From positions 1 through 64,000 of the forward strand of contig NZ_JACDNP010000009.1 in assembly GCF_013839425.1 (NCBI RefSeq): a stretch of 64,000 bases of DNA, read 5' to 3'. The position numbers and the translations under genes were made by a program. The notes under the pieces are model-generated. The model was not told the DNA's origin and made no database searches. It saw nothing but the letters and a program-made list of their open reading frames with translations. Positions 18,894 through 27,721 of the stretch are shown one piece after another (the first letter of the stretch is position 1; each line of letters begins with the position of its first letter). The stretch comes from Halorhabdus salina (GTDB lineage: Archaea > Halobacteriota > Halobacteria > Halobacteriales > Haloarculaceae).

Positions 18894-19736
18894 TCACACT
18901 GATTCGAGAAACGATCGCAACTCCGCTGTCGCCTGTTCGCGCTCGTCTCGAAAGACCGTGTGACCGGCACCGTCGACGTGGACGAGGGAGCCATCTGGCA
19001 GCAACGAGGCGACGTCCTGATGACGCCCTCGCTCGCCCTCGTCGGCGTCGGCTTTGAGGATCAGCGTCGGTACCGTGATCTGGGGATAGGTTTCCCGTGG
19101 ATCGAGCCAGCCATCCTCGAAGACCGCCGCGATCGCCGGATCGACCCGCAAATTGGCGGCCGCGATTCGCTTCGCCAACCGCATTTGACCCGCCTCGACG
19201 TGGGCTTGCAGTTCCGGATCGTCTCTCAGGAGTTCCGCAGTCGTGTGCTCGTGCCACTCGGCGATCCGTTCGCGGACCGCCGAAACGAGATCGTCGCGGT
19301 CTCGTTCGGTGTCGTCGCCCTTCTCCTCCCCGAGCATTCCCGCCGGATCGACCAGTACGAGCGCCTGGACCCGATCAGGGTGGGCAGCGGCGGTCGCCGC
19401 GACAGTGTCTCCCCCCATCGAGTGGCCCAGAAGCGTCGCCGTATCGATCTCCAGGGCCTCCAGTACGCCCACGAGGTCGGTGACGCGATCGTCCATTTCG
19501 TAACCGGTCTCAGGGGCCGACGAACGCCCGTGACCGCGGGCGTCGTAAGCGATCACGTCATAGTCTGTGAGTTCCTCGAGTAGCGGTTTCCGGCACAACG
19601 CGTCCTCGTAGACGCCGTGGGCGAGCACGACTGGCGGGCCGTCCCCTCCAGTCCGAACGTAGTGAACGTCGATACTGTTCACACGAACGGTCCCGCTGGT
19701 CCAGGTCGCCGGCACGCCAAGCGAATCGTCGCTCAT
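18894..19736 (-). CDS. Alpha/beta-fold hydrolase
   Basis: 280 residues. The nucleophile elbow is GHSMGG (about 108-113), the oxyanion region HGVYED, an acid near LILKADAD and the catalytic His in GAGHTVFRDE. It resembles epoxide hydrolase or haloperoxidase-type hydrolases with a small cap; the substrate is unknown. The ATG at 19736 (MSDDSLGVPATW) was chosen because the frame further upstream only runs antisense to pgi. It is divergent from pgi, with about 110 bases between the starts. Confidence 0.88.
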   Translation of the reverse strand: MSDDSLGVPATWTSGTVRVNSIDVHYVRTGGDGPPVVLAHGVYEDALCRKPLLEELTDYDVIAYDARGHGRSSAPETGYEMDDRVTDLVGVLEALEIDTATLLGHSMGGDTVAATAAAHPDRVQALVLVDPAGMLGEEKGDDTERDRDDLVSAVRERIAEWHEHTTAELLRDDPELQAHVEAGQMRLAKRIAAANLRVDPAIAAVFEDGWLDPRETYPQITVPTLILKADADEGERGRHQDVASLLPDGSLVHVDGAGHTVFRDEREQATAELRSFLESV

Positions 19737-19844
19737 CGGGCGATCGTTCGCCGGACGCGACAAAAAATCCCCGTACGCTCGACTGTCGGCGACCTGTCGT
19801 CCGGAATCGATAAACGTAGGTGGGTGCGTTCGGATCGTTGGGGC

Positions 19845-21137
19845 ATGCGAGTAGACATCGGCAACGCACTCGACGAGGTCGCCACGCCGGGGATTCCCCG
19901 CGAAGCACTCGATCGACTCGACGATCGTGTCGCGACGGCCCACGAACGCATCGAGGACGGACGCGCGAATAACGAACACGGGTACGAAGCGCTCAACCAG
20001 CCCGACAACGTCGACGTTGCAGCGATCGAAGAAGCCGTCGAACCGTTCGACGATTGCGAGACGCTCATCAACGTCGGCATCGGCGGCAGTGCGCTGGGCG
20101 CGGCGACGATCTCGGCAGCCCTCGATAGCGATGTCGAGGCCTACTATCTCGACAACGTGGATCCGAAGTGGGTGGCCGACCACGTCGACGAGCTCGACCT
20201 CTCGAAGACGGCGCTGAACGTCGTTTCGAAATCTGGGACGACCGCCGAGACGCTCTCGAACTTCCTGGTGGTTCGGGACGCCATGACTGACGCGGGCGTC
20301 GACTGGACCGAACGCACGTGGGTCACGACGGGGCCCGAAGGCAACCTCCGGGATCTCGCCGAGAAACACAATCTGCCGTCGCTTCGCGTCCCTGACGGCG
20401 TGCCTGGCCGCTTCTCCGTGCTCTCGACGGTCGGACTTGCGGCCGCGGCGTTGCAGGGCCACGACATCGAGGCGATCCTCGACGGCGCCCGGGCCGCTGA
20501 CGACGATCTGGGGCCGTCGCTCTTTGACTCGCCGGCCTACGCCTACGGCGCGGTCGCCTATGCGCTCGATCAGCGCGGCGCGGGGGTCAACGCCCTGCTG
20601 CCGTACGCTGAATCCCTGGAGACGCTCGCCGAATGGTACTCCCAGCTGTGGGCGGAAAGTGTCGGCAAGGACGGGCTCGGCCAGACGCCCGTCCGGGCGA
20701 TGGGTGCGACCGACCAGCACTCCCAGCTCCAACTCTACCGGGCTGGCCCTCACGACAAGATGGTCACCTTCATCCGACCCACCGAGCGCGATGACACGGC
20801 GATTCCGGAGACCGATCTGGAGGGGCTGTCGTATCTCGGGGGCTCGACGCTGGGCGAGTTGATCGACGCCGAATTCGAGGCCACGGAGGCCAGCCTCGCG
20901 AATGCGGGCCTGCCGAATGTCCGCGTTGAGATCGACCGCGTCGACGAGCACGGACTCGGCGAACTCCTCTACAGCATGGAGGCCGCGACGGTCATGGCTG
21001 GCGAGTTGTACAATGTTGACGCGTTCGTCCAGCCAGCCGTCGAGTGGGGCAAGAAAGCCACCCGCGGGCTGCTAGGGGGCGGTGACTTCGAGGAAGCCGA
21101 GGAAGTCCAGGCAAAGACCGAGCTGACGATCGAATAA
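19845..21137 (+). CDS. pgi: Glucose-6-phosphate isomerase
   Basis: A 430-residue cytoplasmic isomerase interconverting glucose-6-phosphate and fructose-6-phosphate. The sugar-phosphate-binding loop is VGIGGSALG (about 77-85); later motifs are VSKSGTTAETLSNF (about 127-140) and the late KGLxxGG-like region GLLGGGDFEEAEE. It belongs to the classical PGI superfamily, not the cupin type. The ATG at 19845 precedes MRVDIGNALDEV; a TATA-like GATAAACG lies about 35 bases upstream. Confidence 0.93.
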   Translation: MRVDIGNALDEVATPGIPREALDRLDDRVATAHERIEDGRANNEHGYEALNQPDNVDVAAIEEAVEPFDDCETLINVGIGGSALGAATISAALDSDVEAYYLDNVDPKWVADHVDELDLSKTALNVVSKSGTTAETLSNFLVVRDAMTDAGVDWTERTWVTTGPEGNLRDLAEKHNLPSLRVPDGVPGRFSVLSTVGLAAAALQGHDIEAILDGARAADDDLGPSLFDSPAYAYGAVAYALDQRGAGVNALLPYAESLETLAEWYSQLWAESVGKDGLGQTPVRAMGATDQHSQLQLYRAGPHDKMVTFIRPTERDDTAIPETDLEGLSYLGGSTLGELIDAEFEATEASLANAGLPNVRVEIDRVDEHGLGELLYSMEAATVMAGELYNVDAFVQPAVEWGKKATRGLLGGGDFEEAEEVQAKTELTIE

Positions 21138-21169
21138 CCGTATCGGGCGATCTCCGCGCTGGATACCTC

Positions 21170-21343
21170 TCAGTCGTCCCGGAAGGAATCGATCAACGCT
21201 GCTTTCGAGTCGAACTGTCTGCTGACGATCCGGTCGAGCAGTTCCTGTTGGGTAACCTTCCGGCCCGTCTCGAGTTTGATCTCGGCCTGTAACTGCTCGA
21301 TCTTGTCCTTCGTGTCCGTCGCGATCTTTACGGACGTCGCCAT
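21170..21343 (-). CDS. Small ribbon-helix-helix-like protein
   Basis: 57 residues read from the ATG at 21343. It starts MATSVKIATDTKDKIEQLQA and continues ETGRKVTQQELLDRIVSRQF: a short beta strand followed by two helices with a TQQELLD turn, the layout of an RHH/CopG-type DNA-binding or antitoxin-like protein. No toxin partner is adjacent. An AT-rich promoter-like stretch lies at 21350-21385. The fold is an inference from pattern only. Confidence 0.7.
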   Translation of the reverse strand: MATSVKIATDTKDKIEQLQAEIKLETGRKVTQQELLDRIVSRQFDSKAALIDSFRDD

Positions 21344-21472
21344 ACCTGTCTATAGCAGTTACTACGCTGTATACTTTTCTACCACTCTGGTTGCGGGAGC
21401 TATCTCCCGGTAACTCAAACGCCTGTTGTAGCCATCTCAAGGGCCTTTAGGTGGGCTTTCGAATCGAGAGAT

Positions 21473-22360
21473 ATGCATCGACGCGAGTTTCTCGCACTGG
21501 GTGGCTTTGGCATCGCTGGTCTCGCTGGCTGTCTTGGCTCTACCGGGGCCAATACGGACGATCCAACAGCGACGGTGACGCCAACGGACACATCGACGCC
21601 GACAGACACCTCGACCGAGACGCCGACGGACACGACGACCGTGTCCGGGCCTGAACTGTCGGTCACCGTCGAACGAGTACAGCCGGCCGTCGTCGAGTTG
21701 ACCAACCCCGACAGTATCGGCGTCACCGGCGGCGATGAGGCGAAGTATCTCTCCCTGTGGATCGACGTCACCGACGGAGAGCCACCGGCACGGGAAGCGT
21801 TACAGTTCCGCCTTGGCGGCGACCGTCACGAGCTGCGACCGGCCGAGCAGACGTTCGGACTCTATCGGGCGTATCACCACGAGGACGAACGGTACGACGC
21901 TGAACGCGGGTCGGGCTGGGCCCTCTTCGAACTCCCCAAGGTCGAGGACGCGAGCGACGCGGCATTGATCTGGCCCACTGGGGAGTAGTACCCTGAGCAG
22001 GATCTGCGTGATCGGCTCGCGTCGCCGGCACCACCGTTGTCGGTCGAATGGGCTGCCCCTGAGACGGTCACACCGGGTACCGAACCGGAGATCGAATTCA
22101 CCGTTACGAATGAGGGCGACATCGACGGTCGGTTCGTCGCGGCGCTAAACCGGACCGGCGGTGGGATCGCGTACATGCCAGTGGCCGCAATCCAGCAGCT
22201 GATCCCGGCGGGCGAACGCGTCTCCTGGTCCGTGACGGACACCTACGACGTTCGGGCACCGCCGGCGGACGAGATCGGTGACGGCGAGACCGATTTGACG
22301 TACAAGCTCGCCCGGATTGATGACCGGCTGGAGCAGGAGGTTCGTATCGTCGACCCGTGA
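21473..22360 (+). pseudogene. Tat lipoprotein gene split by one in-frame amber codon
   Basis: The frame begins MHRREFLALGGFGIAGLAGC: a twin-arginine signal followed by a lipobox ending at Cys 20. A Thr/Pro/Asp-rich linker and a beta-rich domain follow. A TAG at 21986-21988 stops the frame after 171 residues. The same frame continues without another stop to 22360 with a clean beta domain (SVEWAAPETVTPGTEPEIEF, then LTYKLARIDDRLEQEVRIVD). The full protein would be about 295 residues; the TAG probably replaced a Trp codon. Whether the half protein works is unknown. Confidence 0.75.
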
Positions 22361-22475
22361 GCTGGCAGAGCCACCCCTCCCGGATCGGGCATGGGCCGGC
22401 CGCTCGGTGAGGATCCGCGAGACATCGACAACGACAAGCCCTTTATTCGGACTGACGAAAGCAAAGATAGATCCA

Positions 22476-23471
22476 ATGGTAGCGCCGATCATCGACGGCC
22501 TGGCTGCGCTGCACGGCTACGCCGGGTCGATCGCCTGGCTCGTGCTCGGGGTGTTCCTCGCCGGGGCTATCCTCGAACGATACGACGACGAACTGGGTGC
22601 TCGCGTCTACGCAGGCGGCTGGGTTGTCCTGACCGGCTACTGGCTCGCCTACGTCCACTACTTCGTCTTCGCCCAGAAGTCGATCACCGAGAGTGCCGGC
22701 GTTATCATCGGCATCCCGCTCTCGCTGTACGTCGCCTACCTGATCCTCGACGGCCGGCATCGACTGCTTGTTGTCTCACGGGCTGTGGCGTTTGCCTGGC
22801 TGTTCTTCCTTCCCCTCTCAGCACTGGCGTTCGTCCGTCGGCCGTTGATCGAACTGACGACGGCCCACACCGATTTCGTCCTGTCGCTGCTGGGGAATAA
22901 CTATCATCTCGGCGACTGGTATCCGGCGCTCCCGGCCGATCTCGTCCTTCCGGACGGGTCGACGCTCGGAACCGAGAGTACACTCCCGGACAAGCACTTC
23001 CCGTATCAGAATACTTTCCTCTATGCCCCGGACGGCCACGCGATCACCTACACGATCAGGATGGCCTGTACCGGGATCGGAAGTATGTCTATTTTCGTCG
23101 GCCTGATCGGAGCAGTGCGAGGATCGCTCCGTCGGAAAGCCAAGGCACTCGCTGTCGCGATCGGCGTCATCTACGTGCTCAACATCGCTCGGAACGTCTT
23201 TATCGCCTACACGATGGGCAACCAGCGGTTGCACATTTTCCCCGATCTGATCCTCTCACTGTTCTCATCGAACGACCCGTATCTGGTGTCGTACTTCATC
23301 GGCGATCGTATCATTGCCCAGTTTGGCTCTGTGATCGCCCTGGTCGCCATCACGTGGCTCGTCGTCCGCTGGGTGCCCGACGTCCTCCGCGTTGTCGAGG
23401 AAGGGATGTATCTGGTCACTCGCCGCGAGTACGAGCTTAAAGGGGCCTTGGGCGTCGAGGAGACGGAATAA
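22476..23471 (+). CDS. artA: Archaeosortase A
   Basis: A 331-residue polytopic membrane transpeptidase-like enzyme that processes PGF-CTERM surface proteins, including S-layer glycoprotein, coupling C-terminal cleavage to lipid attachment. The catalytic Cys is in RMACTGIGS (Cys 198) and the conserved Arg in NIARNVF (Arg 239); another Arg follows in FIGDRI. About eight helices are predicted. The ATG at 22476 is preceded by a CCTTTATTCG promoter-like box about 30 bases upstream. Length and motifs match haloarchaeal ArtA. Confidence 0.9.
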   Translation: MVAPIIDGLAALHGYAGSIAWLVLGVFLAGAILERYDDELGARVYAGGWVVLTGYWLAYVHYFVFAQKSITESAGVIIGIPLSLYVAYLILDGRHRLLVVSRAVAFAWLFFLPLSALAFVRRPLIELTTAHTDFVLSLLGNNYHLGDWYPALPADLVLPDGSTLGTESTLPDKHFPYQNTFLYAPDGHAITYTIRMACTGIGSMSIFVGLIGAVRGSLRRKAKALAVAIGVIYVLNIARNVFIAYTMGNQRLHIFPDLILSLFSSNDPYLVSYFIGDRIIAQFGSVIALVAITWLVVRWVPDVLRVVEEGMYLVTRREYELKGALGVEETE

Positions 23472-23476
23472 CTGAC

Positions 23477-24268
23477 TCACTCGGCCAGGTACTCTTCGAG
23501 GAGTGACTCGGGCGCGTCGGCGATCGTCGCCAGTGCGTCCCGTTCGATGTAATGGAGTGAACTTGGCAGGAGAAGCAAGTGCAGGGGATCGCCGAAGTCC
23601 ATCGTAGCCAGCGTGTCGAGGGTGTCTGCCCGGATGACGGGATCGGGACTCCCGGCGCGGGCGACGACGACGCCCAGCGCGTCCGGTCGCCAGTGGTCGG
23701 CCAGTAGTTCCGCAGCGGTGTCGCCGGCCATGTAGGCCTCTCCATCGTCGTCGACGTCGATGTCCAGAAAGACCAGCGTGTGGAGATCGCGCTCGGCGTT
23801 GTCCTCGATCGTCTCGACGACGCTTGCCGGCACCCCATCGCCACCGTGTGACCGCTCGAATGGGAGCGTCGTCGCTTTGCCAAACCGGTAGTTTTGCAAG
23901 CCAGTCAGCGAACTTGCGGCCGCCTGGGCGCTCGTCCCGTGGATGACGCGGGTCTCGATGCCACGGGCCTCGGCCCGCAGGCGGAGATCGACGTGTGTCG
24001 TCGAGATCATCGTGTCCCCAGCTGTCAAGAAGACTGCGTCACCCGTCGCCGCTGCGTCGAGGACCGGGTCGGGCGTCTGCTCGACGCCCGCTCGGTCGCG
24101 AACCTCGATGTCGACGTCGTGGAACGCTTCGATGTCTGTGACGGTCGCGCCGACGAGGCGACTGGTGTAAAACTCCGCGAAGACCCGGTCGGCGCTGGCG
24201 ATGGCGTCCCGGCCGGCGAGCGTGATCGAGCGCTCGTCATACAGTCCGAGCCCGACGAACGTGAGCAT
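23477..24268 (-). CDS. dphB: Diphthine synthase
   Basis: A 263-residue SAM-dependent methyltransferase of diphthamide synthesis on elongation factor 2. The N-terminal MLTFVGLGLYDERSITL and the tetrapyrrole-methylase-like fold with GDTMISTTH and VIHGTSAQAAASSLTGLQNY are diagnostic. The start at 24268 fits the family; the frame extends 14 codons upstream without conservation. It is convergent with artA, with only five bases between the stop codons. Confidence 0.93.
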   Translation of the reverse strand: MLTFVGLGLYDERSITLAGRDAIASADRVFAEFYTSRLVGATVTDIEAFHDVDIEVRDRAGVEQTPDPVLDAAATGDAVFLTAGDTMISTTHVDLRLRAEARGIETRVIHGTSAQAAASSLTGLQNYRFGKATTLPFERSHGGDGVPASVVETIEDNAERDLHTLVFLDIDVDDDGEAYMAGDTAAELLADHWRPDALGVVVARAGSPDPVIRADTLDTLATMDFGDPLHLLLLPSSLHYIERDALATIADAPESLLEEYLAE

Positions 24269-24346
24269 ACCCCCGTTGGGTGTGCCGGCGGGAAAAACCG
24301 ACCGCTCCACGTCCTGAATGGCGGTCTGGATCGCCCCGACCCTGCC

Positions 24347-25186
24347 TCAGCTGACTCGGTAGTTGTCCGGGTCGTTCCCGCCGATGACGGTCCCACAGCC
24401 GCTACAGCGCCACGTGTCCGCACCGATCTTCTTGTAGCCGGATTCGAGATCTGACCCGTGCCAGGTGTCCCAGGCGAGCCCGCAGTTCGAACATTTCTTT
24501 GGCAGCCCCGCGACAGAGAGCTCATCGTCACGGAAGAGGTCGTTTATCATCCGCTCGATCGACTCTCGTCGATCCCGGATTGCCTCGATATCGCCGGGTT
24601 GGAGGTACTGCTTGAAGTACTGGAGATGTGATTCCATCAACTCCCGCGAATCTGTGAGCTTCCGGAGTCGTTCGTCGTCCTCGTGTTGGTCGTCGAGTTT
24701 CGCAAGCCGGTTCTGTCTGGCGATGCTGACCGTATAGTATCGTTGCACTGATGCCTCATAGTAGGCCTGAACGTAGAGTCGCTTGAGCCGATTTCGAAAC
24801 GTCTTGCGGTCGGTCGACTTGTAGAAGATTTCGTCGTGTGGAATCGGCGTCTCTCTGATCCGATCCCGATCTCCGGTCAGGAGTCCAACTCTCGCGTATT
24901 TCGTTTCCTGGACCGTGCTGAGGCTCGCTGTCAGTAGCTCGTCTTCGGAGCGGCGCATCGAGAGTAACACAACTGCAACGTTTCCGCCCAGCTCCTCCGT
25001 GAGCGTGTCCGCGTCTTCGAAGGTTCGAACGGAAATCGAGTCCGGAATCGCCTTGTGGATCGACCGCCGCCGGGCTTGATCCCGGGCGAACAGGAATATC
25101 TCTGCGCGGAGTTCTGGCGGCCGCTCTTCGCTCTCGTCCCCGGCAGCCGTCCCGAATAGCTCGTCCTGTTGATTGGACTGGCCCAT
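24347..25186 (-). CDS. HalX-domain protein with pseudo-receiver and zinc ribbon
   Basis: 279 residues. Residues about 25-130 resemble a response-regulator receiver, but the phosphoacceptor strand reads VAVVLLSMRRSEDE, with Ser where the Asp should be. Next comes a HalX helical domain (RLKRLYVQAYYEASVQRYYT and following coiled coil). The C-terminus is a zinc ribbon with CSNC and CSGC pairs (about 233-265). The protein is therefore probably not phosphorylated and may act in signalling or nucleic-acid binding. The partner is unknown; it stands alone on the minus strand. Confidence 0.8.
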   Translation of the reverse strand: MGQSNQQDELFGTAAGDESEERPPELRAEIFLFARDQARRRSIHKAIPDSISVRTFEDADTLTEELGGNVAVVLLSMRRSEDELLTASLSTVQETKYARVGLLTGDRDRIRETPIPHDEIFYKSTDRKTFRNRLKRLYVQAYYEASVQRYYTVSIARQNRLAKLDDQHEDDERLRKLTDSRELMESHLQYFKQYLQPGDIEAIRDRRESIERMINDLFRDDELSVAGLPKKCSNCGLAWDTWHGSDLESGYKKIGADTWRCSGCGTVIGGNDPDNYRVS

Positions 25187-25787
25187 CGGCCGTTACTAGC
25201 TATCGTGTTTCGAGATAATAAAGCCACCGAGAGAACCACTTCTTCACGAGCAGGATGACTGCGCTACTTGAGCGATAACCGTTCGACTAGATGCGATCGC
25301 TCCCGATCAATCAAGTGAATGAGACCGCTTTCTACGCCGATACCTTCCGTTTTGATAACGCTGGCTAAAGCCGTCGCTGTCGGCGACGGCTGACCCATCC
25401 AAGTGAGACGAAACCAGCCGAACGAATCAAACGAGCTGTTCCAGTGCGTGCGGACTTTCTGGCTGGTTCGCGAGACGCTCCCCTTCACCGGCTGGCGTTG
25501 CCCCAGCCAGTAGACTAGACCCAGCCCAGCCAACGCAGCGAACAATTCGGACAAGACACCGTTCAGCGGTTTCGAGTGATAATCGATCGCCCGATCGTCG
25601 CGTCTGGGCAGATACCTACTGCAAGCGCACTATTGGATTCGGTTTCGACTGTTATCGCGTCCTGGATACCAGTCCACAATTTCCGAGGCCATTTCGCACG
25701 TGCTGGCTGCAAAGGGTGGCGTCGGGGATAGCTGGTGACCGCTCCGTGAAACGTTAGGCTTACCGCGAATAGGCACTGACTTGACGT
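25187..25787. other. 601-base intergenic region with a hairpin
   Basis: No convincing gene. A minus-strand frame with only a TTG start (25264-25554) exists but lacks recognisable features. A perfect 8-bp-arm inverted repeat AGCCGTCG/CGACGGCT lies at 25369-25391 with a seven-base loop. The right end must contain the trm5 promoter; a TACCGCGAATAGG block is about 25 bases before its ATG. Confidence 0.4.
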
Positions 25788-26768
25788 ATGACTGTCCCGT
25801 GTGTTCGCGTCCCGCGTGAAGATGGCGAGAAAACCCGCACCATCCTTGCCGACCGGGACGTCATCGCCAAAGGCCACGAGATCACTGTCGAGGAAGGCTC
25901 GATCTACATCCCTGTGACCGACCCGACTGCAGTCCCGTCGGCGTGCACCGTGGTCCAGCGAGACGTTCCCGCACGGCACACGCAGACGATGCCTGCCGAC
26001 GTGCTGGGGTTCGAACCCAGCTACGAACGACTGGGTGAAGTCGTCATCCTCGACGAAGATGACGCCGATCGCACCCGGGACATCGCCGAAGCGATCATGG
26101 CCTCGGACCTGCCGGCCGAGACGGTGCTCAACCGAGCCTCGAAGGTCAAAGGCGAGCAGCGTGTCCGCGAGTGGGATATTTTGGCTGGCGACGGCACCGA
26201 GGCGATCCACCGAGAGTACGGCTGTGACTTCGCGGTCGATCTTGCGGACATGTATTTCTCGCCACGCCTGGCCACCGAGCGCCATCGCGTTGCCAAGCAG
26301 GTTACGGCGGGCGAGCAAGCCTTCGATATGTTCGCCGGCGTCGGCCCCTTCGTGATCCCATTCGCCGACCGCGGCGCGACGTGTGTCGGCGTCGACGTCA
26401 ATCCCGACGCGATCGAGTACCTCCGAGAGAACGCCCGGCGCAACGGCGTCGAGAATCGAGTTACGACGATCGAGGGTGACGTGCGCGAGGTGGTAGCCGA
26501 CTACGGGAACTGGGCCGATCGGCTCGTGATGAATCTGCCCCACAGCGCCGACGAATTTCTGGAAACGGCTGTCGAGTTGGCGAGCGATGACTGCGTCGTC
26601 CACTACTACGACATCCAGCACGAGGACGACCCCTTCGGGCCGGGCGAGCGAGCGATCCGGGAGGCTGCCGGCGATGAGTACGATGTCGCGGTCGAGACTC
26701 GGCGGACCGTCCGGTCGTACGCGCCCCACGAGTTGAACGTGGTGCTGGACGTGCGACTATCTCGCTAA
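25788..26768 (+). CDS. trm5: tRNA (guanine37-N1)-methyltransferase
   Basis: A 326-residue SAM-dependent enzyme making m1G37 in tRNA, which prevents frameshifting. The archaeal/eukaryal Trm5 hallmark motifs are FSPRLATER (157-165), the SAM loop FAGVGPF (182-188), GVDVNP (201-206) and the catalytic NLP (249-251). An N-terminal D1-like domain precedes the methyltransferase domain. The length is typical of archaeal Trm5. It lies just before tRNA-Thr. Confidence 0.95.
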   Translation: MTVPCVRVPREDGEKTRTILADRDVIAKGHEITVEEGSIYIPVTDPTAVPSACTVVQRDVPARHTQTMPADVLGFEPSYERLGEVVILDEDDADRTRDIAEAIMASDLPAETVLNRASKVKGEQRVREWDILAGDGTEAIHREYGCDFAVDLADMYFSPRLATERHRVAKQVTAGEQAFDMFAGVGPFVIPFADRGATCVGVDVNPDAIEYLRENARRNGVENRVTTIEGDVREVVADYGNWADRLVMNLPHSADEFLETAVELASDDCVVHYYDIQHEDDPFGPGERAIREAAGDEYDVAVETRRTVRSYAPHELNVVLDVRLSR

Positions 26769-26937
26769 GGGATTCGGATTCGCAATCCTTATTGCGGTCT
26801 TGTCCACTATCAGGTATTACACGCCAGTGCCTACCCGAACGCAGTGAGGCAAGGCTCGGGGCGCGAGGAACGAAGCGTGCCGGTGGTGAGCAGTTCCGAA
26901 GGAACTGCGATCCTCGGCAGACGAGCAGTGCGAGTCT

Positions 26938-27012
26938 GCCGGTGTAGCTCAGACTGGCTAGAGCGAATCCTTCGTAAGGATTAGGCCGGGGGTTCAAATC
27001 CCCCCACCGGCT
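26938..27012 (+). tRNA. tRNA-Thr (anticodon CGU)
   Basis: 75 bases folding into a full cloverleaf: acceptor GCCGGTG/CACCGGC, D stem GCTC/GAGC, anticodon stem AATCC/GGATT with loop TTCGTAA (anticodon CGT in DNA), and T stem GGGGG/CCCCC with loop TTCAAAT. The discriminator base is T at 27012. It reads ACG threonine codons. No intron and no encoded CCA. A 7-bp-arm hairpin (26891-26907) lies 30 bases upstream. Confidence 0.96.
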
Positions 27013-27178
27013 CTTCTACGAGCGAACGAACGTGAGCAGCGAAAGCCATGGGGATTTGAATCAGGGTGTGGAGCGTAGCGAAACGAGCAGCCCCGTCGTG
27101 GTTCACAATTTTCCACCGGCTTAGACGACTTGTGCGTCATCTTGTTATCAAACCCGTACTGTCGGGATTCGCGCTCGC
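27013..27178. repeat. tRNA-derived scraps downstream of tRNA-Thr
   Basis: 27050-27062 (GGGGATTTGAATC) is an inverted near-copy of the tRNA T arm (12 of 13). At 27100-27121 a 22-base block starting GGTTCA and ending CCACCGGCT matches 16 of 22 positions of the tRNA 3' end. Such remnants are what old integration at a tRNA 3' end can leave, but no integrase remains nearby. Confidence 0.4.
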
Positions 27179-27721
27179 CTATGTTGCGGACAATGTTTGT
27201 TCGATCACGACCGCGTTCGTCGGCGTATGGACAACTCGAACAGTGATCGTATCTCCGCTATTGAGTTTACATCCGCCGCTCTTAATTCGAAAAGTAGCAG
27301 TTTCGCCAGCACTCCAAATACCATCTGCACTCGTATCAAGTTCTCCTCCGTCCGGGCTATAGTAGTCGAATATATTGTCGCCGTCATAATTTGCTGACCC
27401 AAGAGTGTTTGTCGGGAGATTCACAATCCGGGATTGCTTCCCACAGGCATCCGTTGCATCCACAGCGATTTCCAACTTGGATACGTCTAAATCATCGCCC
27501 GCAATGTGGGTAAGTCGAACGATTTGATCAGTACGTTTACCGGTCGGTTGGTCAGAAATGAGCTCGCCGCTTGATTGCCCGACGATCGGGCCGGGTTGGG
27601 TACTGTCGTCGGCAAACCCAAGCGCAAACACCGAGACTGTCGCGGCGAGTATCACCACGATGGCGACCAGCAAAATATTCCCGATAACTGGTGTCGCCGC
27701 CCGGGACGATCTGGGTATCAC
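27179..27721 (-). CDS. Archaeal type IV pilin-like protein
   Basis: 180 residues. The N-terminus RAATPVIGNILLVAIVVILA is the class III signal/hydrophobic helix of haloarchaeal pilins (DUF1628 type), cleaved before the helix by PibD. The remainder is an acidic beta-rich head domain. The start is GTG at 27721. No pilus assembly genes are adjacent, so it is an orphan pilin, perhaps swapped in for adhesion or surface variation. Codon use is less GC-rich than in core genes, and it lies in a stretch after the tRNA that looks acquired. Confidence 0.85.
   Translation of the reverse strand: MIPRSSRAATPVIGNILLVAIVVILAATVSVFALGFADDSTQPGPIVGQSSGELISDQPTGKRTDQIVRLTHIAGDDLDVSKLEIAVDATDACGKQSRIVNLPTNTLGSANYDGDNIFDYYSPDGGELDTSADGIWSAGETATFRIKSGGCKLNSGDTITVRVVHTPTNAVVIEQTLSAT

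Noticed and set aside
19737-20951. N-terminal 400-codon extension of the alpha/beta hydrolase frame
   Set aside because: It runs antisense across pgi, whose motifs are intact; the hydrolase homology begins at the ATG at 19736.
25264-25554. 96-codon minus-strand frame in the HalX-trm5 gap
   Set aside because: Only a TTG start, weak coding character and no recognisable feature; kept as intergenic.
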